Below, in pieces: positions 1 through 7,714 of a stretch of DNA of 64,000 bases (positions within the stretch are counted from its first letter, which is position 1; the number at the start of each line of letters is the position of its first letter). The notes beneath the pieces are model-generated. The model searched no databases, was not told the DNA's origin, and saw nothing but the letters and a program-made list of their open reading frames with translations. Both the position numbers and the translations under genes were made by a program. Source of the stretch: Tuberibacillus sp. Marseille-P3662 (GTDB lineage Bacteria > Bacillota > Bacilli > Bacillales > Sporolactobacillaceae); NCBI RefSeq assembly GCF_900178005.1, contig NZ_FXBS01000004.1, forward strand, positions 124,001-188,000, written 5' to 3'.

Positions 1-196
1 TCTCTGTTTGATTAGAAAAAGCCAAGATTGCAAGTATAACGGAGGCTACGGTACCTACAAAAATAAAAATCACTACGACAGATCCAACTTGCTCTGTTAT
101 TGCTACGGCAATTGGATCTAAAAGAATCATAGAAAGCGTAACCAGGATACTTAAAATTAAAAAGGTATAACTTCTCCAAGAAAATTTTCTATTGAT
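1..196 (-). CDS. Partial small membrane protein, cut by window edge
   Basis: An open frame on the minus strand runs off the left edge and encodes two hydrophobic stretches (around residues 9-25 and 33-52) separated by a short polar loop, so it is probably an integral membrane protein. I do not recognise the family. The start is odd: an AAAGGAG ribosome binding site at 205-211 sits 8 bases before an ATC codon at 194-196, and no ATG/GTG/TTG lies in frame nearby. Either ATC is a rare start or an ATG has mutated; the neighbourhood holds several decayed genes, so the second is plausible. Confidence 0.4.
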   Translation of the reverse strand, partial: MNRKFSWRSYTFLILSILVTLSMILLDPIAVAITEQVGSVVVIFIFVGTVASVILAILAFSNQTE

Positions 197-255
197 GACA
201 ATTACTCCTTTTAGTTTCTATTAAAATACTAATCCCAGTTAAACAGACGATTTAG

Positions 256-708
256 CTATTTATATTTAGACAGATATTCGGCTACCTCTTCTGGTACTTT
301 GAAACTAAATGTATTGTTTTTTATATTGAAATCAATATAGGGGGTATCTTTATATGTTGTCATGCCCGCAATTTTATTTAACTCGTTTTTACCTTTGCCT
401 GATTCGCCCAATTTAACAGTATTCTCTTGATACATTTTATATTTTTCCCCCTTAATAGCCTTTGAGGGAACATCTTTCATTTTCCACTTATCAAGTTTAA
501 GAGCTTTAACAAATTTTTTTATCTCTTGGTCATTTGTCATTGTTGTAATTGGTTCAGATCCTTTCGGTGATAAAACTTCAATTTTTTGTGCCTTATCTAA
601 ACTGGCGGTCCAGTTCTTATCATCTGACTTATTATCGCCTACCTTACAGCTAACCAAAAGAAATGAAATACTTGTCACAAACAAAAATAGCATAAAGATT
701 TTCTTCAT
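256..708 (-). CDS. Small secreted lipoprotein of unknown function
   Basis: The protein begins with a lysine pair, a hydrophobic core and a lipobox-like LLVSC, so the cysteine at about residue 22 is probably lipidated after Sec export and the protein held on the outer face of the membrane. The rest (about 128 residues) is lysine-rich and polar without a motif I recognise. I chose the ATG at 706-708 because a GAGGA ribosome binding site lies 7 bases upstream and the signal peptide starts there; a longer frame to 747 would put 13 odd residues before the signal. It is followed on the same strand by the left-edge membrane protein. Confidence 0.6.
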   Translation of the reverse strand: MKKIFMLFLFVTSISFLLVSCKVGDNKSDDKNWTASLDKAQKIEVLSPKGSEPITTMTNDQEIKKFVKALKLDKWKMKDVPSKAIKGEKYKMYQENTVKLGESGKGKNELNKIAGMTTYKDTPYIDFNIKNNTFSFKVPEEVAEYLSKYK

Positions 709-747
709 AGACACGTCCTCAATTAATACTTTTGAAACTTTAGCCAT

Positions 748-1098
748 TTATTCCAAGCCGCGCTTATATCTTATAAACATTATTCCGGAAAAAACCAGAG
801 TGTAAGTAATAGAAGAAATGAAAAACTCAGATAAATTTCCAGATAATAAGACATAATCCATTACAAAAAACATGACATTCACCAAAACTAAAACAATGAC
901 CGTCCATTTTAATAAGCCGATGTTTTGCCTCTTAGCCCAACGCCCTAGCACCAAAGCTAGTAAACCTAAAAATACCACAAAAAACAAACCAAACAAGGAT
1001 ACAATTAGACTCTTTTGCTCCACGACATAACATGTATAAAAGAGGATTACTGATAAAACAGTAAAGACTTAACTACCAACCAACATCCTGATTTTCAT
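748..1098 (-). pseudogene. Small membrane protein gene broken by an in-frame TAA at codon 10
   Basis: A good ribosome binding site (AAGGAG) precedes ATG at 1096-1098, but codon 10 is TAA (1069-1071). Reading through, the same frame continues without interruption for another 106 codons to 748 and encodes a protein with four hydrophobic segments, the first spanning the region just after the stop. Downstream of the stop only a GTG at 1021-1023 with no clear ribosome binding site could restart a 91-residue product. I read this as a nonsense mutation in a small membrane protein gene; readthrough or reinitiation cannot be excluded. Family not recognised. Confidence 0.5.
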
Positions 1099-1241
1099 AA
1101 AAATGTCTCCTTGTCGAACGATGGATCATAACTGCCGGTGATGGTTTGCTCAAGATTCTTAACCAACATATTCTCGTGTTCTTTTATGCCATGCTCCGGA
1201 GATACATACTGTTGACCAAACCTTAACCAGATCCCATGTCC
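1095..1241 (-). pseudogene. C-terminal remnant translationally coupled to the broken membrane gene
   Basis: A 48-codon minus-strand open frame ends in TGA overlapping the ATG at 1096-1098 by the classic ATGA arrangement, which suggests it was the upstream member of an operon with the small membrane protein. It has protein-like composition (aromatic and charged residues, an EHGIKEHENM stretch) but no start codon with a ribosome binding site, and its beginning overlaps the 3' end of the phosphotransferase-like gene in another frame. Most likely the tail of a truncated gene; family not recognised. Confidence 0.3.
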
Positions 1242-1849
1242 TCAATTAACTGAAATGCTGTCGGGGTTGGACCGTTTTCGAGTCGTTGGCGAATAACATT
1301 TGCACACGCTTCAGCGTTAAGGACTGACGTATCGACTTCCAAGTCATAGATACCCGGCACATGAACGGACTTCTGCCATCGTTTGACTGGCGTTGGAACC
1401 GAACCGTCTTCGGAGTAACCAGTATTCCATGTATCCATCCGCCGTTTCATGATTACCTCAATTGGACAATGAACGCCCACGAACATAACTGGAAGTTCCT
1501 TCAGAATTCGTGCACACTTAGGTAAAATCCCCCGAGGTACCGAATACTCGTCATGGTGCCCAACATCCACAACGACGTTTATCCCTAAACGACTGTGTGC
1601 AGCAATTGACTCATACATCGTTTGATACATAACCATAACTAAAGGTTCAAGGTCAGGACGCTCACCTCCAGGCCGTAGCCCAATCCCAGGCTGATAACGT
1701 TCGGGAATCAGTTTCATATAATGGTCAACTCCTAAATTCAGCCACACACCTTCAAACGTATTCTGGATGACAGTGGCAATGCTGGATTTCCCAGATCGAG
1801 GAGTGCCGTTGAGAATCACAATTTGTCCGAATTTATTTAACGATAACAT
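1223..1849 (-). CDS. Chloramphenicol phosphotransferase-like P-loop kinase
   Basis: This 208-residue protein has a Walker A motif, GTPRSGKS, at residues 15-22 behind a hydrophobic strand, followed by the GVDHYMKLIPERY and PGGERPD region and a GINVVVDVGHHDEY segment typical of the chloramphenicol 3-O-phosphotransferase (CPT) family. Known members phosphorylate small hydroxylated substrates with ATP; whether this one acts on chloramphenicol cannot be told from sequence. GAAGGAG precedes the ATG with 8 bases. It lies in a strip of small accessory genes, which fits a horizontally acquired resistance-type or salvage kinase. Confidence 0.72.
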   Translation of the reverse strand: MLSLNKFGQIVILNGTPRSGKSSIATVIQNTFEGVWLNLGVDHYMKLIPERYQPGIGLRPGGERPDLEPLVMVMYQTMYESIAAHSRLGINVVVDVGHHDEYSVPRGILPKCARILKELPVMFVGVHCPIEVIMKRRMDTWNTGYSEDGSVPTPVKRWQKSVHVPGIYDLEVDTSVLNAEACANVIRQRLENGPTPTAFQLIEDMGSG

Positions 1850-1891
1850 AAAGCATGCTCCTTCAATGCATCCTTCAACATTTATTGAACT

Positions 1892-1927
1892 TTACTGTCC
1901 ACCCATTCTATTAGTCACAAAAGGCAT
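1892..1927 (-). other. 11-codon ORF upstream of the CPT-like gene
   Basis: A GGGAGGA site 7 bases before ATG starts an 11-codon frame ending 43 bases upstream of the kinase gene start. The ATG overlaps the TAA of the preceding frame (TAATG). It could be a leader peptide of the kind found before antibiotic-resistance genes, or the beginning of another gene broken by an early stop. Neither is provable here. Confidence 0.2.
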
Positions 1928-2062
1928 TAGTTCTCCTCCCTATTTATACTCTGCTTATTCCATACCAGGACTCGATTTATAATCAATGGATCGTAGTTTT
2001 TTTGTTTTAAATGTTGAGCTATGCCTCGCGAATGTTCTTTAAAATTTATTACTTCAACTTTT
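1928..2062 (-). pseudogene. Short protein-like remnant
   Basis: After the stop of the 59-residue membrane protein the minus strand stays open in another frame for about 44 codons with a polar, protein-like composition (EHSRGIAQHLKQ and similar) and ends in TAA overlapping the next ATG. No start with a ribosome binding site was seen. Probably the end of a lost gene; low certainty. Confidence 0.2.
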
Positions 2063-2228
2063 TCGAGATCAAAGTTAGTAATATACCAACGACAAGTGTC
2101 GAAGACGGAATAAGAATAAATAACCCACCAGCTACGAGTGAAGCTATCAGATAGCATAGACTTGCGACTACTATAAACCAGCCAATGACAAAGGCAAAAC
2201 CTGAAACGATATCAGCAAAAATTTTCAT
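2049..2228 (-). CDS. Small two-helix membrane protein
   Basis: A 59-residue protein with two transmembrane helices (about residues 5-28 and 31-53) joined by a tight glycine turn and ending in a positively charged KKLK tail. ATG at 2226-2228 is preceded by GAGGAG with 8 bases; a TTG one codon earlier is less well placed. Family not recognised. It belongs to a run of minus-strand small genes. Confidence 0.5.
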   Translation of the reverse strand: MKIFADIVSGFAFVIGWFIVVASLCYLIASLVAGGLFILIPSSTLVVGILLTLISKKLK

Positions 2229-2307
2229 CAACCTATCTCCTCAATATCGTCCAATACTAGACAAACGCGTCCCGTTTGTTTAAGGGTAAAAAAATTACCT
2301 GGGTCAA

Positions 2308-2712
2308 CTAACAACTTCTTTGATTTTCTTTACTTTTAAACATATATCGAATCCCTTTACCCGCCAATAGTTCATCTTGATATCTCGGTAATACATGGAA
2401 GTGATCATGGAAAATATGTTGTCCGCCAACTTCACCACAATTCCAACCAAGATTATACCCTTTAGGTTTGTAGTTATGATCTAAAAACTTCTTAACCTCT
2501 TGAAGAAGTTCATGAGTTGCATGCCATTCCTCAATTGTTAAGTCAAATACAGTTTCTCTATGTTGCTTTGGGACAATGAGCCCTGCACCTTCAAGTAATC
2601 CACCATTATTTTGGGCTTGTTCTAATTGAAAAAATAAACAATGGTCATTACTCAAAACGACTTTTTGCTTAGGTTCTAATTCCGGGTTGCAAAAAACACA
2701 ATCTTTTACCAT
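2308..2712 (-). CDS. HIT-family nucleotide hydrolase/transferase
   Basis: The 134-residue protein carries the histidine-triad signature near the C-terminus (H99, H102, H104, H106 in GGQHIFHDHFHV, histidine at the centre of the triad acting as nucleophile in the family) and an N-terminal CxxC pair (C5, C8) that often binds zinc in HIT proteins. HIT enzymes hydrolyse or transfer nucleotides from phosphate-linked adducts. The ATG at 2710-2712 has AAAGGAG 5 bases upstream, better than an ATG nine codons earlier. Downstream at 2263-2282 there is a 7-bp hairpin that may end the transcript. Confidence 0.78.
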   Translation of the reverse strand: MVKDCVFCNPELEPKQKVVLSNDHCLFFQLEQAQNNGGLLEGAGLIVPKQHRETVFDLTIEEWHATHELLQEVKKFLDHNYKPKGYNLGWNCGEVGGQHIFHDHFHVLPRYQDELLAGKGIRYMFKSKENQRSC

Positions 2713-2963
2713 AAAATCTCCTTTGACCTTTGTAATCAAATGTTATTTACTGAATTTTCATAATTATATTTAAACAATACCATCATTCAATTCAGCAAAG
2801 GGCTTGATTGACAAGTAGGTGGATGGCGCCCTTTTTAAGTCAGAGACATATATCTCAATATGGTGAAGCAATCCCTTTGACAAGCAATCGCCCTCCTTTT
2901 TCTCAAGAAAAATGAACTGCTGTAAACAATCTATTTTGTTCAACTCCTGGGCTCATTTGTGGA

Positions 2964-3482
2964 TCAATCCTGAATGTATTTGAAAAGATCCTCGTTATTT
3001 TTTAATTGGTATGTCTTATGTTGGTGTTTTTCTAACAAAGCCATTGCATTTCTCAAGTTTCCATTATCATATTGATGATTCCACTTGATTAGCTTTATAA
3101 CCGAATTAAGGGTATCTTTTTTTAAAGAGGGTTTAGATCCTAATCTTCTTAAGAAAAATCTCTTAATTATTCTCCAATCACGTAAGTAGACACTAGGCTT
3201 TAGGATAAATATGTAATCTGCTAGTGAGAAGCTATCGTCTAACCAACTATAATATACGCCCTCAATAACCCAGCTTTCATTTTGAATTATTTGCTTTAAC
3301 TGCTTATCACGTTTGTCAGGTGGGTTTCTAATGCCATATTCCATTGACTCGTTATCCCAGAAAACTTCGTCCAAGTCAAAGTGTTTTAACTTATACAAGT
3401 CCATTCCAGAAAATAAAATTATGATAATACTGCAAATTAGTGTGAACAAGTTTTCATGAGTAATTAAAATGATAGAACCCAT
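2964..3482 (-). pseudogene. FlaR/adenylate kinase-like P-loop protein lacking its P-loop
   Basis: From about residue 26 onward (HFDLDEVFW, SWVIEGVYYSW, ADYIFIL, IKRFFLRRLG) the protein follows the pattern of small FlaR-like 'DNA topology modulation' kinases. In that family the first 20-25 residues hold a GxxGxGK[ST] nucleotide-binding loop. Here they are replaced by a hydrophobic, isoleucine-rich stretch and no Walker A motif is visible in any of the three minus-strand frames at 3400-3485. So the gene is probably inactive or repurposed. It could still be translated from the ATG at 3482, but no strong ribosome binding site was seen. Confidence 0.5.
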
Positions 3483-3579
3483 AAATAAATGGAATATAAG
3501 CCATTTACTGCGATTTTTATTGAGCGACCACAGTTTTTCAATGTTAGCTTCGAGCAGGCAAGCGATATGAACCCCTTGT

Positions 3580-4326
3580 TCAAGGGAGACTCAACTTAGT
3601 CATCCTGCCGCCGTCCACAGTATATACCTGTCCTGTGATAAACCCAGCCTCATCGGCTGCGAGAAATGTCACGAGCGCTGCCACTTCTTCGGGTGAACCT
3701 GTGCGGCCCACAGGATGGATGCGTGCGATGTCTCGTCGGAAAGCCTCTGCATCAGGCGTGCTTTCGATCATATCAAGGTTTAACTCAGTGTCGATCCAGC
3801 CGGGTGCCACCGCATTACAACGGATGCCTTCATGGCCATGGTCCACAGCCACCGAACGGGTCAGCCCATGAAGCCCGGCCTTGGACGCGCAGTAGGCCGC
3901 ATGCCAGGTGTTGGCAGCAAGCCCCTCCGTCGAGCCGGTATTAACGATACTGCCTTTCGTCTGGCGCAGGTAAGGCAGCGCTGCGCGAATCAGCAGGAAG
4001 GGAGCTGTCAGATTCACGCTGAGATTGCGCTGCCAATCCTCAACGCTCATTTCTTCAATCGCAGCTTCCTGCATCATGCCCGCGTTGTTGATCACTACAT
4101 CGAGCCTGCCTGTCCGAGCGATGACTTCTTTAACGATCCGCTCCGGTGAATGCGGATCGGAGAAATCTGCCTTAATCCAGTCAAATTCCTCATCATCGCC
4201 GCGCTGTGCGGTGATAACAGTCGCTCCTTCGTCGCGCAGCCGGCGGGCGATGGCCCGACCAATCCCCGAACGCCCACCTGTCACCAGCGCCACCTTGTTT
4301 TCAAAACGCTTCATTTGTTTTGTCAT
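3580..4326 (-). CDS. SDR-family NAD(P)-dependent oxidoreductase
   Basis: Classical short-chain dehydrogenase of 248 residues: cofactor loop TGGRSGIG at 16-23, NNAG at 80-83, catalytic Ser132, Tyr145 and Lys149 (YCASK), and a C-terminal TVDGG. Substrate unknown. AAGGAGG lies 10 bases before the ATG. The gene is markedly more GC-rich than its AT-rich neighbours and uses codons such as GCC, CGG and GGC heavily, a sign of transfer from a GC-rich donor. It follows the TetR and MFS genes on the same strand, so it may be part of an efflux/detoxification unit. Confidence 0.85.
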   Translation of the reverse strand: MTKQMKRFENKVALVTGGRSGIGRAIARRLRDEGATVITAQRGDDEEFDWIKADFSDPHSPERIVKEVIARTGRLDVVINNAGMMQEAAIEEMSVEDWQRNLSVNLTAPFLLIRAALPYLRQTKGSIVNTGSTEGLAANTWHAAYCASKAGLHGLTRSVAVDHGHEGIRCNAVAPGWIDTELNLDMIESTPDAEAFRRDIARIHPVGRTGSPEEVAALVTFLAADEAGFITGQVYTVDGGRMTKLSLP

Positions 4327-4340
4327 TATAATATACCTCC

Positions 4341-4552
4341 TTATTCAACAATTTGGCCTTTTTGTGGAACAAACTTAATTGTAATTGCTGAAGTTCCCCA
4401 TTGCTTTTCTCTTTCAGAAGAATAAATTTTATATGTTCTCTCCACCATCTCTTTAATTGAGCCACCGACATCATCTAAATCTTTTGAAGAGACATCTTCA
4501 TACATATCTTTAAAAGTGTTATATTCCCTTAAGTTTGTTACTTCTACACCAA
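4341..4552 (-). pseudogene. ASCH-like domain fragment
   Basis: A 70-codon minus-strand stretch without a start codon encodes EVTNLREYNTFKDMYEDV, a run of charged residues, then YSSEREKQWGTSAITIKF. The order (VxVTNLxxYxTFxxLYED then a YSxEREKxWG box and a closing beta strand) resembles the C-terminal half of small ASCH-domain RNA-binding proteins. Upstream in another frame there are 25 further protein-like codons, consistent with a frameshifted, N-terminally decayed gene. Its TAA overlaps the ribosome binding site of the SDR gene. Family assignment is from pattern memory only. Confidence 0.35.
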
Positions 4553-4665
4553 GTCAAATTTTCCTTGTTCAATTAAATAGCCCTTTAAATATAGAAAGAG
4601 TGCAATATCGTTCTTCAACGGAATGTATCGAGATTAAGACCCTCGACTACTCTTATCATTCTTGT

Positions 4666-5280
4666 TTATGATTTCGGTTGTTCTAGCAAAAAATTAATCT
4701 GAACCATAATCTTGGACAATATCTGTTCCTCTGAGACACGATCATCAAACAGGTACATCATGATTTGGGTGACGAGAACGCTGTACATTAGATCGACTGA
4801 TGTATCGACTGGATATGAATCAGGTAGGCGGCCGACCCCTTTTTCCCGCTTTAGCATGTCCGCCACTAAGGCGATGAACTGTTTGTCGATATCAAGCATC
4901 CTGTTTAAAACATCCCCGCTTTCTGTCTCATTGGATATAACGGCAAATAACTCCCTATAGAATGAACGTGGAAACTGATGAAATACACCCATGGACAGTG
5001 AAATGATGCGATGGAGTTTTTCCGAGAGGCTTAATAAATCATTCCGCTGGATCTCTTCTATCTGGTGCGACAAATCAGGCAAATCATTGCGTAGTATCTC
5101 TTGAAGCAATTTTGATTTAGATTTGTAATAATTGTACAAGGTGCCAACGCCAACTTCACAGTCGAATGCGATATCGCTCATGGCCGTATTCATGAAGCCT
5201 TGAGACATAAACAGGCGTTTGGCCGATCGCAGAATCGCTTCCCGTGTTTTTGCTTTTTTTCTCTCCCTAAGACCACTCAT
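4666..5280 (-). CDS. TetR-family transcriptional regulator
   Basis: Residues 10-57 form the TetR helix-turn-helix (REAILRSAKRLF, then VGVGTLYNYYKSKSKLL); the rest (about 150 residues) is the variable ligand-binding and dimerisation domain. Such proteins repress a neighbouring efflux gene until a ligand binds. The gene lies 137 bases downstream of the MFS pump on the same strand, and the pump promoter contains several ATGAA/TTCAT palindromes that are good candidate operators. Start: AAAGGAG is 12 bases from the ATG, slightly long. Confidence 0.85.
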   Translation of the reverse strand: MSGLRERKKAKTREAILRSAKRLFMSQGFMNTAMSDIAFDCEVGVGTLYNYYKSKSKLLQEILRNDLPDLSHQIEEIQRNDLLSLSEKLHRIISLSMGVFHQFPRSFYRELFAVISNETESGDVLNRMLDIDKQFIALVADMLKREKGVGRLPDSYPVDTSVDLMYSVLVTQIMMYLFDDRVSEEQILSKIMVQINFLLEQPKS

Positions 5281-5416
5281 GAGTTGCTCTATCTCCTTTC
5301 TGTATTTAGGTCCCTATAAAGTAAGCGGATGTTAGTAAAAATTGGACCAGGTCATAGCTATACTTCTCTGTCGCTATTATCATTCCAACTTAAAGCTATA
5401 ACTAAGTTTCGGCTGA

Positions 5417-6994
5417 TTAACTGGATGACTTGTCATTTATCTCATCCATGGAAGTCGTTTTGTTTCGATTCGAGATGAAGAACAAAGCTATAATTGCTCC
5501 CAGAAGGGCCACCGTTACGCAGCTAAGGAGCGCGGTGTTCACCGCGTCAGCGAATGCCATCTGAATAAGTTGTTGCACTTCGGTGGCGCCGCTAATTTCT
5601 GCTGCTGGCTGTCCACTTATTCCCTCATCAAAGAGAGAGGAGGATATCCTGTTTGTAATCCTCGTAGGTAGGTCGTTGCTAGCCATAACTTCTTTCATGT
5701 TGGACACGAGCTGGCTTTGCCACACGGCTGAAACCACTGAAACGCCCAACCCGACCCCGAGGAGGAATATCGTATAGGAAACGCGCCAAGCAGCATCAGA
5801 CTGCTCAGGTAGAATGTCCCTGTCCCGGGCACTAACAGTCGGGTCTTCCTGGGCAACGAATCCAGCTCCAGCAATCGCCAGTGGGGCGAGGAAGAATGCC
5901 CACCCAGACTCCGGCGATACATGTGCCAGCCAGAAGGTTCCTCCTGCCACCAGCAAGAATCCGGGTACAATCAGCCATCGTCCGTCGACCCGCTTTGAAA
6001 GGGGTTCGGTGATGGGGGTGATCAATATCCCACCGATCATGACTGACATCAATAACAGGCCAGTGACCAGCGCCGAGTGCCCGAGTTGGACCTGTACAAA
6101 ATGAGAAATCGCGAAATAAATGCCCATACTGGCGAACTCACTGGCCCATCGCAGGACGTTACCCACACCAAAGCGTCTATCTTTGAATAGCCTTAGATCT
6201 ACTAGGCGCTCCTGAACTCGAAGCTCATTCATGACAAACAAGACTAATAGGGCGACTGATCCGACAAACGAGCCCAGGATAAGTAGTGAATGCCACCCAA
6301 ATCGCGTGCCCTCTATAATGGCAAAAAATAATAAGAAAAGGCCAGATCCACTAAATATCAGGCCGGGTATATCAATCCTTTTCGGAACTTGAACAGGGCT
6401 CGATTTAGGAATCACTCGTAGCCCTACCAAGCCAACCACCACTCCTACTAGTACGTTCAGCCAAAAAATGTATTCCCAGGACAAACCGGTTGTTATGGCC
6501 CCACTCAGCGGCGTACCCAACAACGCTCCTAGAACGAAGGCAATACCCTGCACTTTAAAAGCGAAACTCTGTTTCTCGCCTGGGATGTTGGCCTTTATCA
6601 GAGCAAAAACAGCTGCCTCCACCATGGCCGCTCCAATCCCTAATACTACCCGGGCACCGATCAAGAACGCCATGGATGAAGTAAGTGCGCATGCGATCGA
6701 AGCTACCGTAAAAATCATGACGCCGGATAGGAACAACCGTCGCTTGCCATAGTAGTTGACCAGTGTGGCGCAGGGTAGTAAAAAGACGGCAAAAGCTAGG
6801 ATGAAGGCTGCTATCACCCATGTGGCTTCGTCAAGTGTGCCAGCCAAGTCTTCCATAATTGTTGGTAGTGGGATGAACATCGAGGCAAAATCCAATACCA
6901 CTACGAACGAACTCATCGTCAAAATCACCAACATCGCCCATTGCTCTTTCCTTAGGCGAGTCGTATCACCACTGATGTTTCCGTTAGATTCTCT
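5417..6994 (-). CDS. DHA2-type 14-TM MFS multidrug efflux transporter
   Basis: About 525 residues with 14 predicted membrane helices, motif A-like GKRRLFLSG after helix 2, and the PxxGxLS/T-like antiporter region (GTPLSGA) in helix 5, all characteristic of the DHA2 drug:H+ antiporter family. I prefer the TTG at 6992-6994 (AAAGGA nine bases upstream) over frames reaching 7039. It is the promoter-proximal gene of a minus-strand group MFS-TetR-(fragment)-SDR. The G+C content is higher than the flanking AT-rich strip, again pointing to transfer. Substrate unknown. Confidence 0.82.
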   Translation of the reverse strand, partial: RESNGNISGDTTRLRKEQWAMLVILTMSSFVVVLDFASMFIPLPTIMEDLAGTLDEATWVIAAFILAFAVFLLPCATLVNYYGKRRLFLSGVMIFTVASIACALTSSMAFLIGARVVLGIGAAMVEAAVFALIKANIPGEKQSFAFKVQGIAFVLGALLGTPLSGAITTGLSWEYIFWLNVLVGVVVGLVGLRVIPKSSPVQVPKRIDIPGLIFSGSGLFLLFFAIIEGTRFGWHSLLILGSFVGSVALLVLFVMNELRVQERLVDLRLFKDRRFGVGNVLRWASEFASMGIYFAISHFVQVQLGHSALVTGLLLMSVMIGGILITPITEPLSKRVDGRWLIVPGFLLVAGGTFWLAHVSPESGWAFFLAPLAIAGAGFVAQEDPTVSARDRDILPEQSDAAWRVSYTIFLLGVGLGVSVVSAVWQSQLVSNMKEVMASNDLPTRITNRISSSLFDEGISGQPAAEISGATEVQQLIQMAFADAVNTALLSCVTVALLGAIIALFFISNRNKTTSMDEINDKSSS

Positions 6995-7082
6995 CAATTT
7001 CTTGGTTCCTTTCTCCGCTAATGGTATAAAATAAAGCAAGTCATTTTTTTAGGTAAACTGACTCCCAAGAGAAAATAAAAAA

Positions 7083-7143
7083 ATGAATACAATTCATATT
7101 TGAATATTATTCATATTATGAATGTACAGTTCATCCCTGTCAA
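7083..7143 (-). promoter_or_regulatory. MFS promoter with three TetR-type operator palindromes
   Basis: On the minus strand TTGACA (7138-7143) and CATAAT (7115-7120) are 17 bases apart, a good SigA promoter. Three palindromes of one type overlap it: ATGAAT-N3-ATTCAT (7083-7097), TGAATA-N-TATTCA (7101-7113) and ATGAA-N7-TTCAT (7118-7134). The last fills the spacer between -35 and -10, the middle one covers the start point. This is what an autorepressed TetR pump promoter should look like. Confidence 0.6.
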
Positions 7144-7229
7144 CATTGATGAAAGGAAGTGACAAGAAAAACCACTCTTTTCTAGAGTTGTTCTGCGCTT
7201 ATTTCATATGCCAATTTTAGTCTCGCTAG

Positions 7230-7321
7230 TTCTTATAGTGATAGGTAAGCTTTTGACGTTCTCGCCAGCTTTCCTCCGACTTCACACCGTACAGGCAAGC
7301 TTTTCTGCATACGACGTTAGG
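7230..7321 (-). mobile_element. Orphan group II intron 3' end (domains V-VI), degenerate
   Basis: Read on the minus strand the segment has a domain V-like hairpin with a GAAA loop and TACGGT return strand, then GGAAAGCTGGCGAGAACG and a CTTACCTATCACTATA tail typical of domain VI and the 3' splice end. The same arrangement, better conserved, occurs at 9950-10035. No reverse transcriptase gene remains, so this is a fossil. Confidence 0.5.
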
Positions 7322-7640
7322 GGGAGATTAATCGATCTATGAAAAAAAGATAAAGACTATGGCACTTTTAGTATATTTATAATAGGAATTATATGGGGAG
7401 TTACTTCCTTGGTTATGTCATGATTGTTGGGAGTGGATGAGCAATTGTAGGAACATTAACAATAATATCTTCAAACAGTTCCATAGTGAGCCTTGTCACT
7501 TTACTTATGGGGGTTTTAAAAAAAGGAAATAGAAACAATCGAAAAATATGTTATATCTTATTGGACTAACCGGGTGCTTTATCTTTAAAGGTATAAGCAA
7601 TGGCGTGCAACAATTGGTGGGCAATACCTACATGCGATAC
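7322..7640 (+). other. Possible decayed small membrane gene
   Basis: This 320-base stretch has no intact gene. The plus strand shows protein-like pieces in different frames (GIIWGVTSLVMS, then IVGTLTIISSN and SLVTLLMGVLKKGN, then GCFIFKGISNGVQQ) broken by stops and shifts. That suggests a degraded small membrane protein gene, but nothing can be named. Confidence 0.2.
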
Positions 7641-7660
7641 TGACGCTATTCCTTATAAGA

Positions 7661-7686
7661 GAAAAGCACCCGTTTGCCGCATAGTC
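7661..7686 (-). terminator. Short AAACGGGTGCTTTT motif after the hydrolase
   Basis: On the minus strand, GGCAAACGGGTGCTTTTC lies about 30 bases past the hydrolase stop. The same short motif recurs at 10319-10340 and in altered form at 10858-10880 and 10945-10968. It acts as a plausible weak terminator and also marks the edges of small-gene units in this strip. Confidence 0.4.
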
Positions 7687-7714
7687 TCAGTCATAAAAGC
7701 AATCAACGTTACGT

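Noticed and set aside
3635-4425. Several plus-strand frames opposite the SDR gene
   Set aside because: High G+C gives few stops; no motifs and no ribosome binding sites.
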